From NCBI GenBank assembly GCA_023336765.1, contig JAMBLL010000147.1, forward strand, positions 1-5,790: a stretch of 5,790 nucleotides of DNA, read 5' to 3'. Source of the DNA: Actinomycetes bacterium (lineage in GTDB: Bacteria; Actinomycetota; Acidimicrobiia; Spongiisociales; UBA5794). Shown one piece after another: positions 1 to 5,790 of the stretch. Position 1 is the stretch's first letter. The number at the start of each line of letters is the position of its first letter. The notes under the pieces were generated by a model. The model worked only from the letters and a program-made list of their open reading frames with translations, searched no databases and was not told the DNA's origin. A program made the position numbers and the translations under genes.

Positions 1-417
1 ATCAAGACAGATCGGCTACAGATCCTGTCCGAAGCATCGCGCACAGATGTGCGCCGCATCATTCATCCTCGTGGTGTGTTCGTCACGCGGGTCGCTGGCG
101 TCCCTGTGCCGGACCTCGTCGTCGAGACGGTCCAGACGTTCTTCCTTCTCTACATGTTCGCGTTCATGACGGGCACGTTCCTGCTCGCGATCATCGGATG
201 GGCCGATGGGTCGAACCTTGACATCGTGACCACCGTGTCTGCCGTTGCGTCGTCGCTCGGGAACATCGGGCCGGGTCTGGGAGAGGTGGGACCGACGAGC
301 AACTACCTCGCTGTTCCAACAGCAGGGAAATGGTTGCTTGCATCTCTGATGATCATCGGTCGCCTTGAGATCCTCCCGATCCTGATCCTGTTCAACAGAG
401 AGATATGGCGCAGATAG
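1..417 (+). CDS. trkH: TrkH-family potassium uptake transmembrane subunit (3' end only)
   Basis: C-terminal 138 residues of an integral membrane K+ translocation subunit; the reading frame is open from base 1 and ends at TAG 415-417, so the N-terminal part (about 350 residues in the family) lies upstream of the window. Visible: a cytoplasmic stretch with an IHPRGV motif (about 21-26), where TrkH proteins carry a similar HPR motif; a transmembrane helix at about 42-65; a pore-loop region at about 76-92 ending in GNIGPG, which matches the selectivity-filter glycine region of the fourth TrkH repeat; then GPTSNY and a last helix at about 108-131 containing the family motif GRLEILPILIL; and a short basic tail ending in WRR. 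Known for the family: TrkH/KtrB subunits form a dimeric channel gated by a cytoplasmic nucleotide-binding TrkA/KtrA protein. No trkA is visible here; it may lie upstream. KtrB is a close relative and cannot be fully excluded from this fragment. Confidence 0.93.
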   Translation: MKTDRLQILSEASRTDVRRIIHPRGVFVTRVAGVPVPDLVVETVQTFFLLYMFAFMTGTFLLAIIGWADGSNLDIVTTVSAVASSLGNIGPGLGEVGPTSNYLAVPTAGKWLLASLMIIGRLEILPILILFNREIWRR

Positions 418-449
418 CGTAAATCGTACGATCGTAAATCGTACGATCG
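418..449. repeat. 15-bp tandem repeat, two copies plus two bases
   Basis: The unit CGTAAATCGTACGAT occurs at 418-432 and again, identically, at 433-447, followed by CG. Each unit ends in the perfect 10-bp palindrome ATCGTACGAT (423-432 and 438-447), so there are two identical palindromes 15 bp apart centre to centre. This makes up the left arm of the inverted repeat. Tandem palindromes can be protein-binding sites, but nothing here identifies a binder. Confidence 0.9.
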
Positions 450-516
450 CCAGAAAGAGGGAAAAGAGCTGGGATAGGAGACCGCCCACTCCGCATTCTG
501 CCTCGTCACACAATTC

Positions 517-541
517 TTACGATTTACGATTTACGATTTAC
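517..541. repeat. 7-bp tandem repeat GATTTAC, about 3.6 copies
   Basis: Three exact GATTTAC units (521-541) are preceded by a partial unit TTAC (517-520). The reverse complement of the heptamer, GTAAATC, is the core of the 15-bp unit at 418-449, so the two arrays are related in inverted orientation with different spacing between cores. This is the right arm of the inverted repeat. Confidence 0.9.
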
Positions 542-549
542 GCTTCTTC

Positions 550-765
550 CTACTCCTCGTTTTTCATATCCGGGTCGTCTGCCTTCATCGTTGCTTCGCG
601 TTCGGCTCGTGACATGTAGTCGTTGAAGGAACGCTTCCGTGTGCGGTTGATGACGAGGAAGAGGCCGACGATTATGGCTGCGAGAATCAGCCACACGATG
701 ATTTCGCCGCCACCTCCCTCGGGGAGGTTGAGTTCGGTCTGGGCGAGAACTGGTGCAGCCAACAT
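550..765 (-). CDS. Small single-pass membrane protein, function unknown (71 aa)
   Basis: I do not recognise the family. The protein starts with a short hydrophobic N-terminus (MLAAPVLAQ), then an acidic/glycine-rich stretch with PEGGGGE (about 16-21), one strong transmembrane helix at about 22-40 (IIVWLILAAIIVGLFLVI), a basic stop-transfer patch RTRKR at about 41-46, and a charged C-terminal tail rich in Glu, Asp and Lys. By the positive-inside rule the N-terminus should be outside and the tail in the cytoplasm. The N-terminus resembles the end of a signal peptide (APVLAQ), but an in-frame stop four codons upstream excludes a longer start, so it is probably just a short exported leader. The gene is convergent with trkH and divergent from the phosphatase gene. 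Support for it being real: sensible topology, a start beside a promoter-like sequence, and a position that fits the gap between neighbours. Small size and lack of a known domain limit certainty. Confidence 0.7.
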   Translation of the reverse strand: MLAAPVLAQTELNLPEGGGGEIIVWLILAAIIVGLFLVINRTRKRSFNDYMSRAEREATMKADDPDMKNEE

Positions 766-771
766 GCTTCT

Positions 772-801
772 AGCCTACGCCCAACCCGAAGGAAGCGTCG
801 A
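772..801 (-). promoter_or_regulatory. Candidate leaderless promoter for the small membrane protein gene
   Basis: Read on the minus strand, TCGACG (801-796; 4 of 6 matches to TTGACA) is followed after 18 bases by TAGGCT (777-772), which fits the actinobacterial TANNNT -10 pattern. Six bases separate the -10 box from the ATG at 765-763, placing the expected transcription start on or beside the A of the start codon. No Shine-Dalgarno sequence is present before this ATG, which agrees with a leaderless mRNA, a common arrangement in actinobacteria. It is a motif match only. Confidence 0.4.
788..795 (+). promoter_or_regulatory. Ribosome binding site for the double phosphatase gene
   Basis: GAAGGAAG lies 6 bases before the GTG at 802. 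It supports this GTG as the start, as does the position of the first catalytic RH motif at residues 9-10, which leaves no room for a later start. Confidence 0.75.
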
Positions 802-2031
802 GTGGCAAAGACCATCACCCTCATACGACATGCACAAACGAACGCAAACCGTGACCACATGTGGCAGGGCACGCTCGACACTGGCCTGTCACCCCAAGGC
901 ATCGCCCAACTCGACCTTCTCGCGAATCGTTTTGCCGATCGCCGTCCCGATGTGGTGCTCTCCTCGGACCTCGATCGTGCGAGACGGACTGCATCCACCA
1001 TCTCTGACGCCATCGTCACCGATAGGCAGTGGCGGGAATTCGGTGTGGGTTCATGGGAGGGGAAGACGACCTCTCAGATCATGGAGGAGTATCCCGAGCA
1101 GATGGAGGCATTCCTTGCAGGGGAGGATGTGGCACCTGGCGGGGGAGAGTTGATGTCAGTTTTCGGCGAGCGTATCGTCGCGGCCTTTTGGGATCTCGTG
1201 GCAGGGATGTCAGACGGCGACCATGCACATGTTGTGACCCACGGCGGTGCGATATGGGCGTTGTTATCGCATGTACTTGGGCGGAAAGGGCTCGCAGCGG
1301 CGATGACCGTCACGTCCAACACCGCCCTCACCGAGATCACTGTGTCAGACGATGGCAACCCACAGTTGACGATGTTCAACGATGCAACACACCTCGTGGA
1401 GCCCTCGATGCAGTTCATGCCTGACGGACGAACCGTGACGCTGTTTCGCCATGGCCAGAGCGAGGGCAACATCTCAGGGCGGTGGCAGGGGCGTACGGAT
1501 AGCCCACTTACCGACACCGGTCGTAAACAGGCTGCCCAGGCATCCGTGCACGCACCCAGGGTCCCCAAGATGTACACATCCCCGTTGAGCCGAGCGATGA
1601 TGACGGCTGAGATCCTCGGTACCTCCATAGGCGTCGAGCCCATACCAACTGACGGCCTGATGGAGATGGCGTTCGGGTCGTGGGAGGACCTCACCTATGA
1701 GGAGGTTGCTGCGAGCGACCCTGAACTGTTCACGAGCGTGTTCGTGGACGAGACCGACTTGCCGCGAGGCGGCACGGGAGAGACCTTCGCGGCGGCAGGT
1801 AGTCGGCTATCGCGGACGATCACATCGCTTGTCGATGAGTCCGACGGAGATCTTGGCGTGGTTTCACACGGTGCGGCGATCAGGGCGTACGTCGTCGACA
1901 TCCTTGGCCTGTCGTTCGCCGAGCGGAACCGTATTCCCGTAGCGCGCAACACTTCGATGACTTCCGTGCTCTACGCGGGGGACAGGACGATGCTCTCGTC
2001 CTACAACGTTGCCCCACACATGAGTCTCTGA
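802..2031 (+). CDS. Double-domain histidine phosphatase (phosphoglycerate mutase-like superfamily)
   Basis: A 409-residue soluble protein built from two histidine-phosphatase domains, whereas family members are usually single-domain proteins of about 200 residues. Domain 1 (about 4-190): LIRHAQTN with R9 and the phospho-accepting H10, WQG at 21-23, R59 in SSDLDRARRTA, acid E79 before FGVGSWEG, and H147 in VVTHGGA. Domain 2 (about 211-400): LFRHGQSEGN with R216 and H217, WQGRTDSPLT (228-237), R264 in TSPLSRA, E288 before AFGSWED, and H356 in VVSHGAA. Both sets of catalytic residues are therefore intact and the halves look like an internal duplication. Family members hydrolyse small phosphate esters through a phosphohistidine (alpha-ribazole phosphate, glucosyl-3-phosphoglycerate, fructose-2,6-bisphosphate) or act as mutases; the substrate cannot be read from the sequence. 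The gene starts at GTG behind a good ribosome binding site and ends 2 bases before the glycosyltransferase gene, which points to co-transcription. No signal peptide, so cytoplasmic. Confidence 0.9.
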   Translation: MAKTITLIRHAQTNANRDHMWQGTLDTGLSPQGIAQLDLLANRFADRRPDVVLSSDLDRARRTASTISDAIVTDRQWREFGVGSWEGKTTSQIMEEYPEQMEAFLAGEDVAPGGGELMSVFGERIVAAFWDLVAGMSDGDHAHVVTHGGAIWALLSHVLGRKGLAAAMTVTSNTALTEITVSDDGNPQLTMFNDATHLVEPSMQFMPDGRTVTLFRHGQSEGNISGRWQGRTDSPLTDTGRKQAAQASVHAPRVPKMYTSPLSRAMMTAEILGTSIGVEPIPTDGLMEMAFGSWEDLTYEEVAASDPELFTSVFVDETDLPRGGTGETFAAAGSRLSRTITSLVDESDGDLGVVSHGAAIRAYVVDILGLSFAERNRIPVARNTSMTSVLYAGDRTMLSSYNVAPHMSL

Positions 2032-2033
2032 CT

Positions 2034-3101
2034 GTGCGTCTGCTCCTCGTCACCAACGACTTTCCGCCGAAGCCAGGCGGGATCCAGATGTACCTCAAGA
2101 ACCTGCTCGATGCTTATGACGGCGAGACGCTTGTCGTTGCTCCGAGTGACGAACAGGTCGACGCACCCGAGATCGGTGTTGTGCGCGGGACTCGGCCGTA
2201 CATGCTGCCGGACCGCTCAACGCGCCAACTCGTACGCGATGTCGGGAAGGCTTTCAAGCCAGATGCCATCCTGTTCGGAGCGCCACATCCGCTCCCGTGG
2301 ATGGGTTCGTGGCTGCGTGAGGAACTAGGTGTCCCGTTCGGCATCTTGAGCCACGGCGCCGAGATCACGATTCCGGGGTCTGTGCCCGGTGCACGCCAGG
2401 CGCTTGGGAGGACGCTTGCCGCTGCGGACGTTCGTTTCGCAGTGAGCCGCTTCACAGCCCGCAAGGTCGAAGCGTTGTCGCATCGGTCGGTCGAGTTCCT
2501 CGGCGCAGGTGTCGAGGTCGATACGTTCATACCACCGGAGGTGGCGCCAGGGAACCCTGTGCCCGTTGTCGGGTGTGTCTCGCGTTTCGTGCCGCGAAAG
2601 GGCCAGGATCGATTGCTTCGGGCTGTGGCATCTCTCGATCGCGATGTAGAGGTGCTCTTCGTTGGCACGGGTCGCAAGGAGGACGGGATCCGGAAACTCG
2701 CCAACGAACTTGGCGTCACCGCGAGATTCGAGGTGGACGTTGCATGGTCAGAGCTACCGGGTTTGTACCAATCGATGGACATGTTCTGTATGCCGTGCAA
2801 ATCCCGATGGGGAGGACTCGAGGTCGAAGGTCTCGGGTTGGTGTTCCTCGAGGCGGCATCGACCGGGATCCCTGTACTTGCAGGTGATTCTGGAGGGTCC
2901 CCCGAAACCGTGATCCCTGGCGAAACAGGGTTCGTCGTATCGAGTGTGTCTGATATTCAAGAGGGTCTTGAGCTGCTGCTCAACGACCCTGCACGAGCCG
3001 TTCAGATGGGCCGGAAAGGCAGGGAGTTTGTCATGGAGGAATTCACCTGGGAACGGGTCGTTGAACGTCTCCATGGAGGATTCGCCCCGCACATCGGCTA
3101 G
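2034..3101 (+). CDS. GT4 family glycosyltransferase, PimB'-like (putative GDP-mannose-dependent phosphatidylinositol mannosyltransferase)
   Basis: A 355-residue GT-B fold enzyme of family GT4. The N-terminal acceptor domain opens with MRLLLVTNDFPPKPGGIQ, including the glycine loop G15-G16, and has H107 in SHGAE. The C-terminal donor domain starts with CVSRFVPRKGQD (R184 and K189, usual contacts to the sugar-nucleotide phosphates) and contains the EX7E motif E265-E273 in VEGLGLVFLEAA, then AGDSGGSPETV (283-293) and GETGFVV. From memory, the MPCKSR (253-258), VEGLGLVFLEA and SGGSPETV motifs closely match mycobacterial PimB' (Rv2188c), which adds the second mannose to phosphatidylinositol mannosides on the cytoplasmic face of the membrane, and the length is near that of PimB' (about 385). 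The exact acceptor in this lineage is an inference; another lipid or polyprenol sugar acceptor is possible. The GTG start lies 2 bases after the phosphatase stop without a clear Shine-Dalgarno sequence, which suggests translational coupling. No transmembrane segments. Confidence 0.9.
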   Translation: MRLLLVTNDFPPKPGGIQMYLKNLLDAYDGETLVVAPSDEQVDAPEIGVVRGTRPYMLPDRSTRQLVRDVGKAFKPDAILFGAPHPLPWMGSWLREELGVPFGILSHGAEITIPGSVPGARQALGRTLAAADVRFAVSRFTARKVEALSHRSVEFLGAGVEVDTFIPPEVAPGNPVPVVGCVSRFVPRKGQDRLLRAVASLDRDVEVLFVGTGRKEDGIRKLANELGVTARFEVDVAWSELPGLYQSMDMFCMPCKSRWGGLEVEGLGLVFLEAASTGIPVLAGDSGGSPETVIPGETGFVVSSVSDIQEGLELLLNDPARAVQMGRKGREFVMEEFTWERVVERLHGGFAPHIG

Positions 3102-3122
3102 GTTTGCCGAGCATCACACCTC

Positions 3123-3151
3123 TTGACAGGCGAGACGATCGCCCGTAATGG
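3123..3151 (+). promoter_or_regulatory. Candidate topA promoter with perfect -35 box
   Basis: TTGACA (3123-3128) is a perfect -35 hexamer in the 80-bp gap before topA. With a 17-base spacer the -10 would be TAATGG (3146-3151), a poor match; CGTAAT (3144-3149) matches better (4 of 6) but with a short 15-base spacer. A 5-bp inverted repeat, GGCGA-5-TCGCC (3129-3143), lies inside the spacer. Known: topA promoters in other bacteria respond to DNA supercoiling, and suboptimal spacing is one route to that. Whether it applies here is inference. Confidence 0.4.
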
Positions 3152-3165
3152 TGTACATCAACCTC

Positions 3166-3171
3166 GAGGAA
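3166..3171 (+). promoter_or_regulatory. Ribosome binding site for topA
   Basis: GAGGAA lies 10 bases before ATG 3182. An in-frame TAA at 3146-3148 rules out starts further upstream, and the protein begins directly with the conserved KKLVIVESPAK, so the start is secure. Confidence 0.7.
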
Positions 3172-3181
3172 CCGAGCTGCA

Positions 3182-5790
3182 ATGACCAAGAAACTCGTCA
3201 TCGTTGAGTCGCCGGCCAAGGCGCGCACGATCAACAAATACCTCGGTGACGACTTCGTCGTCGAGTCATCGGTGGGTCATATTCGCGACATCCCCGCACG
3301 TGCAACCGAACTCCCACCCTCGAAAAGGGACATGTGGAAGTCGACTCGATTCGGAATCGACATCGATCACGGGTTCACACCGATCTACATCGTCACCGAC
3401 TCGTCCAGAAAACAGGTAACGCATCTCAAGAAGCTCCTCAAGGGCGTTGACGAGCTCTATCTCGCAACGGACGAAGATCGCGAAGGAGAAGCTATTGCGT
3501 GGCATCTCCTTGAGGTGCTCAAGCCGAAGGTTCCCGTCCACCGCATGGTGTTCCACGAGATCACGAAACGGGCGATACAGGAAGCAGCGGCGAATCCACG
3601 CGATCTCGACGTTCCGCTGGTCCAGGCCCAGGAGACACGCCGTATCCTCGACAGGCTCTTCGGATTTGAGCTCTCACCTGTGCTGTGGCGGAGGGTCGAG
3701 CGCGGCCTCTCAGCCGGACGGGTGCAATCTCCCGCCACGAGGATCCTGGTCGAGCGCGAACGTGAACGGATCGCCCACGTGTCGGCAAGCTACTCAAGCC
3801 TCAAGGCGATCCTCGCCTCGAGCGGAGACGAGTTCCCATCGGTTCTCAAGTCAGTCAACGGGGCACGGATCGCCGAAGGCTCCGACTTCGGCGATGATGG
3901 AGCGCTGAAGAGGGACAGACTCCTCCTCTCGCCATCGGATGCGGTCAGTCTCGCTCAGGGTCTTTCGAGTTCCGTCTTCACCGTTGCTGACGTTGAGGCG
4001 AAGCCATATACCCGTCGCCCGTATCCTCCGTTCCGGACGTCGACGATCCAACAGGAAGCAAGCCGTAAGTTCCGGTTTGGAGCCAGGCGCACGATGAGTG
4101 CGGCCCAACGTCTGTACGAGGCTGGGTTCATCACCTACATGCGCACCGATTCGACGAACCTATCCGGGTCTGCCATTGCAGCAGCCAGGTCACTTGTCGC
4201 AGACAAGTTCGGTGCGGAGTTCCTTCCGAACAAGCCCAGGATGTACAGCAAGGCGGCCAAGGGCGCCCAGGAAGCCCATGAGGCGATCAGGCCGGCGGGC
4301 GACCAGTTCCAGGACATGGACGTTGCTGCTCGCAACTTCGGTCCGTCATCGGACGAGTCGAAGTTGTACGAACTCATCTGGATGCGCACCGTTGCATCCC
4401 AGATGAAGGACGCCAGTGGTGAGAGTGTGATCGTGGGCATCGAGGCCGAAACGTTCGACGGTCGCTCATGCCGATTCCAGTCATCGGGCCGAACCATCAC
4501 CTTCCCAGGATTCCTCCGCGCATATGTCGAGGGGAGAGACGACCCCAAAGCGGCGCTGGACGATCAGGAGACTCATCTGCCCGACATGAACGTGGGCAAC
4601 GAAGTCAATTTGGTGGATCTGGATCCCACAGATCACCAAACGAAGCGACCTGCCAGGTACACAGAGGCGTCGCTCATCAAGCGGCTCGAGGAGCTTGGTA
4701 TCGGGAGGCCATCGACGTACGCGTCCATCATCACGACGATCATGGACCGTGAATACGCGAGAAAGCAGGGTGCTGCTCTCATCCCGACGTGGAGAGCCTT
4801 TAGCGTGGTGGGACTCCTTGAGCGCTACTTCTCGGACTATGTCAATTACGATTTCACAGCTCGCATGGAGCAGGATCTTGACAGGATCGCCTCAGGGAAC
4901 CAGGAGATGGTGCCGTACCTTGATGCGTTCTACAACGGAAACGGTGAAGCCGGTCTCGTATCACTTGTCTCGGAGAAAGCTCTCGAGCGGATCGACCCCA
5001 AAGAGGTGAACTCCTTCCCCATCGGCATGGGTACCGACGGGGAACCGATCGTCGCGAGAGCTGGGCAATACGGGCCCTACCTCCAGCACGGCGAGCGGAC
5101 AGCCTCGATCCCTCCTGACATCGCGCCTGATGAGCTCACGATCGACAAGGCCACGGAACTCCTCGATGCACCAGCCGATGAGCGCTCGCTGGGAACAGAT
5201 CCGGAATCCGGTCTTGAGGTTTTCGTGAAGGTCGGGAGGTTCGGGCCGTACGTCCAACTCGGCGAACGCGACCCGGATTCAGATGCCAAGCCCAAGATGG
5301 CGTCGCTGTTCAAGGACATGGAGCCTGGCACCGTATCGCTCGACGAAGGGGTGAAGCTCTTGAGTTTGCCCCGAGTCGTCGGCGAGCATCCAGAAGATAG
5401 TGGAGAGATCCTGGCACTCAACGGTCGCTACGGACCGTTTCTCAAATGGGGGAAGGAGACACGGAGTCTCGAAACCGAGAGTCAGATCTTTTCGGTTTCG
5501 CTTGACGGTGCAGTGGAGATTCTCGCCAAGCCGAAGCAGCGAAGGGGCGCCAAGCCACCGATCAAGGAACTTGGCACCGACCCGGTGACGGGCAAGGAGA
5601 TCCTGATCAAGGATGGTCGATTCGGTCTGTACATGACCGATGGCGAAACCAACGTGTCGTTCCGCAAGGCGGAGACCGTCGAGAACGTCACCCTTGAAAA
5701 TGCGTCGGACCGTCTCGCCGAGAAGCGTGCCAAAGGTCCGGCGCCGAAGAAGAAGCCGGCTGCGAAGAAGAAGCCGGCTGCGAAGAAGAA
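3182..5790 (+). CDS. topA: DNA topoisomerase I, type IA (3' end cut by window)
   Basis: Relaxes negatively supercoiled DNA by cutting one strand through a 5'-phosphotyrosine link and passing the other strand. The frame stays open for 869 codons to the last base, so the stop lies outside the window. The Toprim domain has KLVIVESPAK with E9 and TDEDREGE with metal-binding D97, D99 and E101. The central domain carries QSPATRILVERE (182-193), and the active-site motif GFITYMRTDST has catalytic Y319 and R321, followed by EAHEAIRP (364-371) and YTEASLIKRLEELGIGRPSTYA (about 493-514). The C-terminus has no zinc-finger cysteine clusters; instead it has at least four repeats built around GQYGPYL, GRFGPYV, GRYGPFL and GRFGLYM (about 628, 686, 748 and 812), then a lysine/alanine/proline tail. 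This matches actinobacterial TopA, where the repeats and basic tail bind DNA and aid strand passage. Every catalytic residue checked is present. It lies 80 bp after the glycosyltransferase gene with its own candidate promoter. Confidence 0.97.
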   Translation, partial: MTKKLVIVESPAKARTINKYLGDDFVVESSVGHIRDIPARATELPPSKRDMWKSTRFGIDIDHGFTPIYIVTDSSRKQVTHLKKLLKGVDELYLATDEDREGEAIAWHLLEVLKPKVPVHRMVFHEITKRAIQEAAANPRDLDVPLVQAQETRRILDRLFGFELSPVLWRRVERGLSAGRVQSPATRILVERERERIAHVSASYSSLKAILASSGDEFPSVLKSVNGARIAEGSDFGDDGALKRDRLLLSPSDAVSLAQGLSSSVFTVADVEAKPYTRRPYPPFRTSTIQQEASRKFRFGARRTMSAAQRLYEAGFITYMRTDSTNLSGSAIAAARSLVADKFGAEFLPNKPRMYSKAAKGAQEAHEAIRPAGDQFQDMDVAARNFGPSSDESKLYELIWMRTVASQMKDASGESVIVGIEAETFDGRSCRFQSSGRTITFPGFLRAYVEGRDDPKAALDDQETHLPDMNVGNEVNLVDLDPTDHQTKRPARYTEASLIKRLEELGIGRPSTYASIITTIMDREYARKQGAALIPTWRAFSVVGLLERYFSDYVNYDFTARMEQDLDRIASGNQEMVPYLDAFYNGNGEAGLVSLVSEKALERIDPKEVNSFPIGMGTDGEPIVARAGQYGPYLQHGERTASIPPDIAPDELTIDKATELLDAPADERSLGTDPESGLEVFVKVGRFGPYVQLGERDPDSDAKPKMASLFKDMEPGTVSLDEGVKLLSLPRVVGEHPEDSGEILALNGRYGPFLKWGKETRSLETESQIFSVSLDGAVEILAKPKQRRGAKPPIKELGTDPVTGKEILIKDGRFGLYMTDGETNVSFRKAETVENVTLENASDRLAEKRAKGPAPKKKPAAKKKPAAKK
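5746..5790 (+). repeat. 18-bp in-frame tandem repeat in the topA basic tail
   Basis: The unit GAAGAAGAAGCCGGCTGC occurs at 5746-5763 and 5764-5781, with half a unit to the window end. It encodes a KKKPAA hexapeptide repeat. Because 18 is a multiple of three, copy-number slippage would change tail length without breaking the frame. The total number of copies is unknown because the window ends inside the array. Confidence 0.9.

Larger units (their letters stand above)
417..543. repeat. Interrupted long inverted repeat filling a convergent intergenic gap
   Basis: The left arm 417-443 and right arm 518-543 are reverse complements in two blocks. GCGTAAATCGTA (417-428) pairs perfectly with 532-543, and TCGTAAATCGTA (432-443) pairs perfectly with 518-529. 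A small 3x2 internal loop lies between the blocks, and 74 bases separate the arms. The element starts on the last base of the trkH stop codon and ends 6 bases before the stop codon of the convergent small gene, so it occupies nearly the whole gap. Its arms are AT-rich compared with the surrounding coding DNA. Inference: it could be a non-coding intergenic repeat (REP- or MITE-like), a bidirectional transcription barrier, or both. There is no U-tract, so it is not a textbook intrinsic terminator. The middle (451-516) is not repetitive and has no convincing gene. Confidence 0.8.

Noticed and set aside
16..513. 165-codon open frame on the minus strand across the trkH end and the repeat region
   Set aside because: It is antisense to a clear TrkH C-terminus, has a low-complexity charged composition typical of a shadow frame, and part of it is encoded by the intergenic repeats.
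451..516. Possible small RNA or gene between the two repeat arms
   Set aside because: 66 bases with no good ribosome binding site, no open frame of useful size and only a weak 5-bp CAGAA/TTCTG pairing; treated as the spacer of the element.
418..541. Possible CRISPR array or iteron origin from the short repeats
   Set aside because: Repeat units of 7 and 15 bp are contiguous with no spacers, so not CRISPR. There is no replication gene or DnaA-box cluster nearby to support an origin.
623..1153. 176-codon plus-strand frame overlapping the small membrane protein and the phosphatase
   Set aside because: It overlaps two better-supported genes, has no recognisable domain, and its composition is that of an out-of-frame translation.
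1074..1694. 206-codon minus-strand frame inside the phosphatase gene
   Set aside because: Antisense to the conserved catalytic motifs of the phosphatase; long antisense frames are expected in GC-rich coding DNA.
2114..2800. 228-codon minus-strand frame inside the glycosyltransferase gene
   Set aside because: Antisense shadow of the GT4 gene; Ser/Thr/Arg-rich with no domain.
3102..3181. Intrinsic terminator after the glycosyltransferase gene
   Set aside because: The only obvious hairpin (3129-3143) has a 5-bp stem, no following T-run, and overlaps the candidate topA promoter.

Overview
The window looks like ordinary chromosome from a GC-rich actinobacterium, possibly a deep-branching group such as Acidimicrobiia. 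The evidence is a GC-rich coding bias, a PimB'-like GT4 glycosyltransferase, a topoisomerase I with actinobacterial-style C-terminal repeats and a lysine-rich tail, and a possible leaderless promoter. The lineage is an inference; no rRNA or other marker gene is present.

Layout: (1) 1-417 (+) is the 3' end of a TrkH-family potassium transporter subunit. (2) 418-549 is the gap between two convergent genes. It is almost filled by short AT-rich repeats: a 15-bp tandem repeat on the left and a 7-bp tandem repeat on the right. The two are inverted copies of each other and can form a long interrupted stem. (3) 550-765 (-) encodes a 71-residue single-span membrane protein of unknown function. (4) 802-2031 and 2034-3101 (+) form a two-gene unit with a 2-base gap: a protein made of two fused histidine-phosphatase domains, both with intact catalytic residues, then a GT4 glycosyltransferase resembling actinobacterial PimB'. 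(5) 3182-5790 (+) is topA, DNA topoisomerase I. It has a complete catalytic core and is cut by the window end inside its basic tail.

The phosphatase and glycosyltransferase are probably co-transcribed, and a role in envelope glycolipid or sugar-phosphate metabolism is plausible. topA has its own 80-bp upstream gap with a perfect TTGACA box and is probably transcribed separately. I see no mobile element, CRISPR array, RNA gene or defence system. The features most worth a second look are the intergenic repeat element and the double phosphatase. Nothing here clearly amounts to a new multi-gene system.
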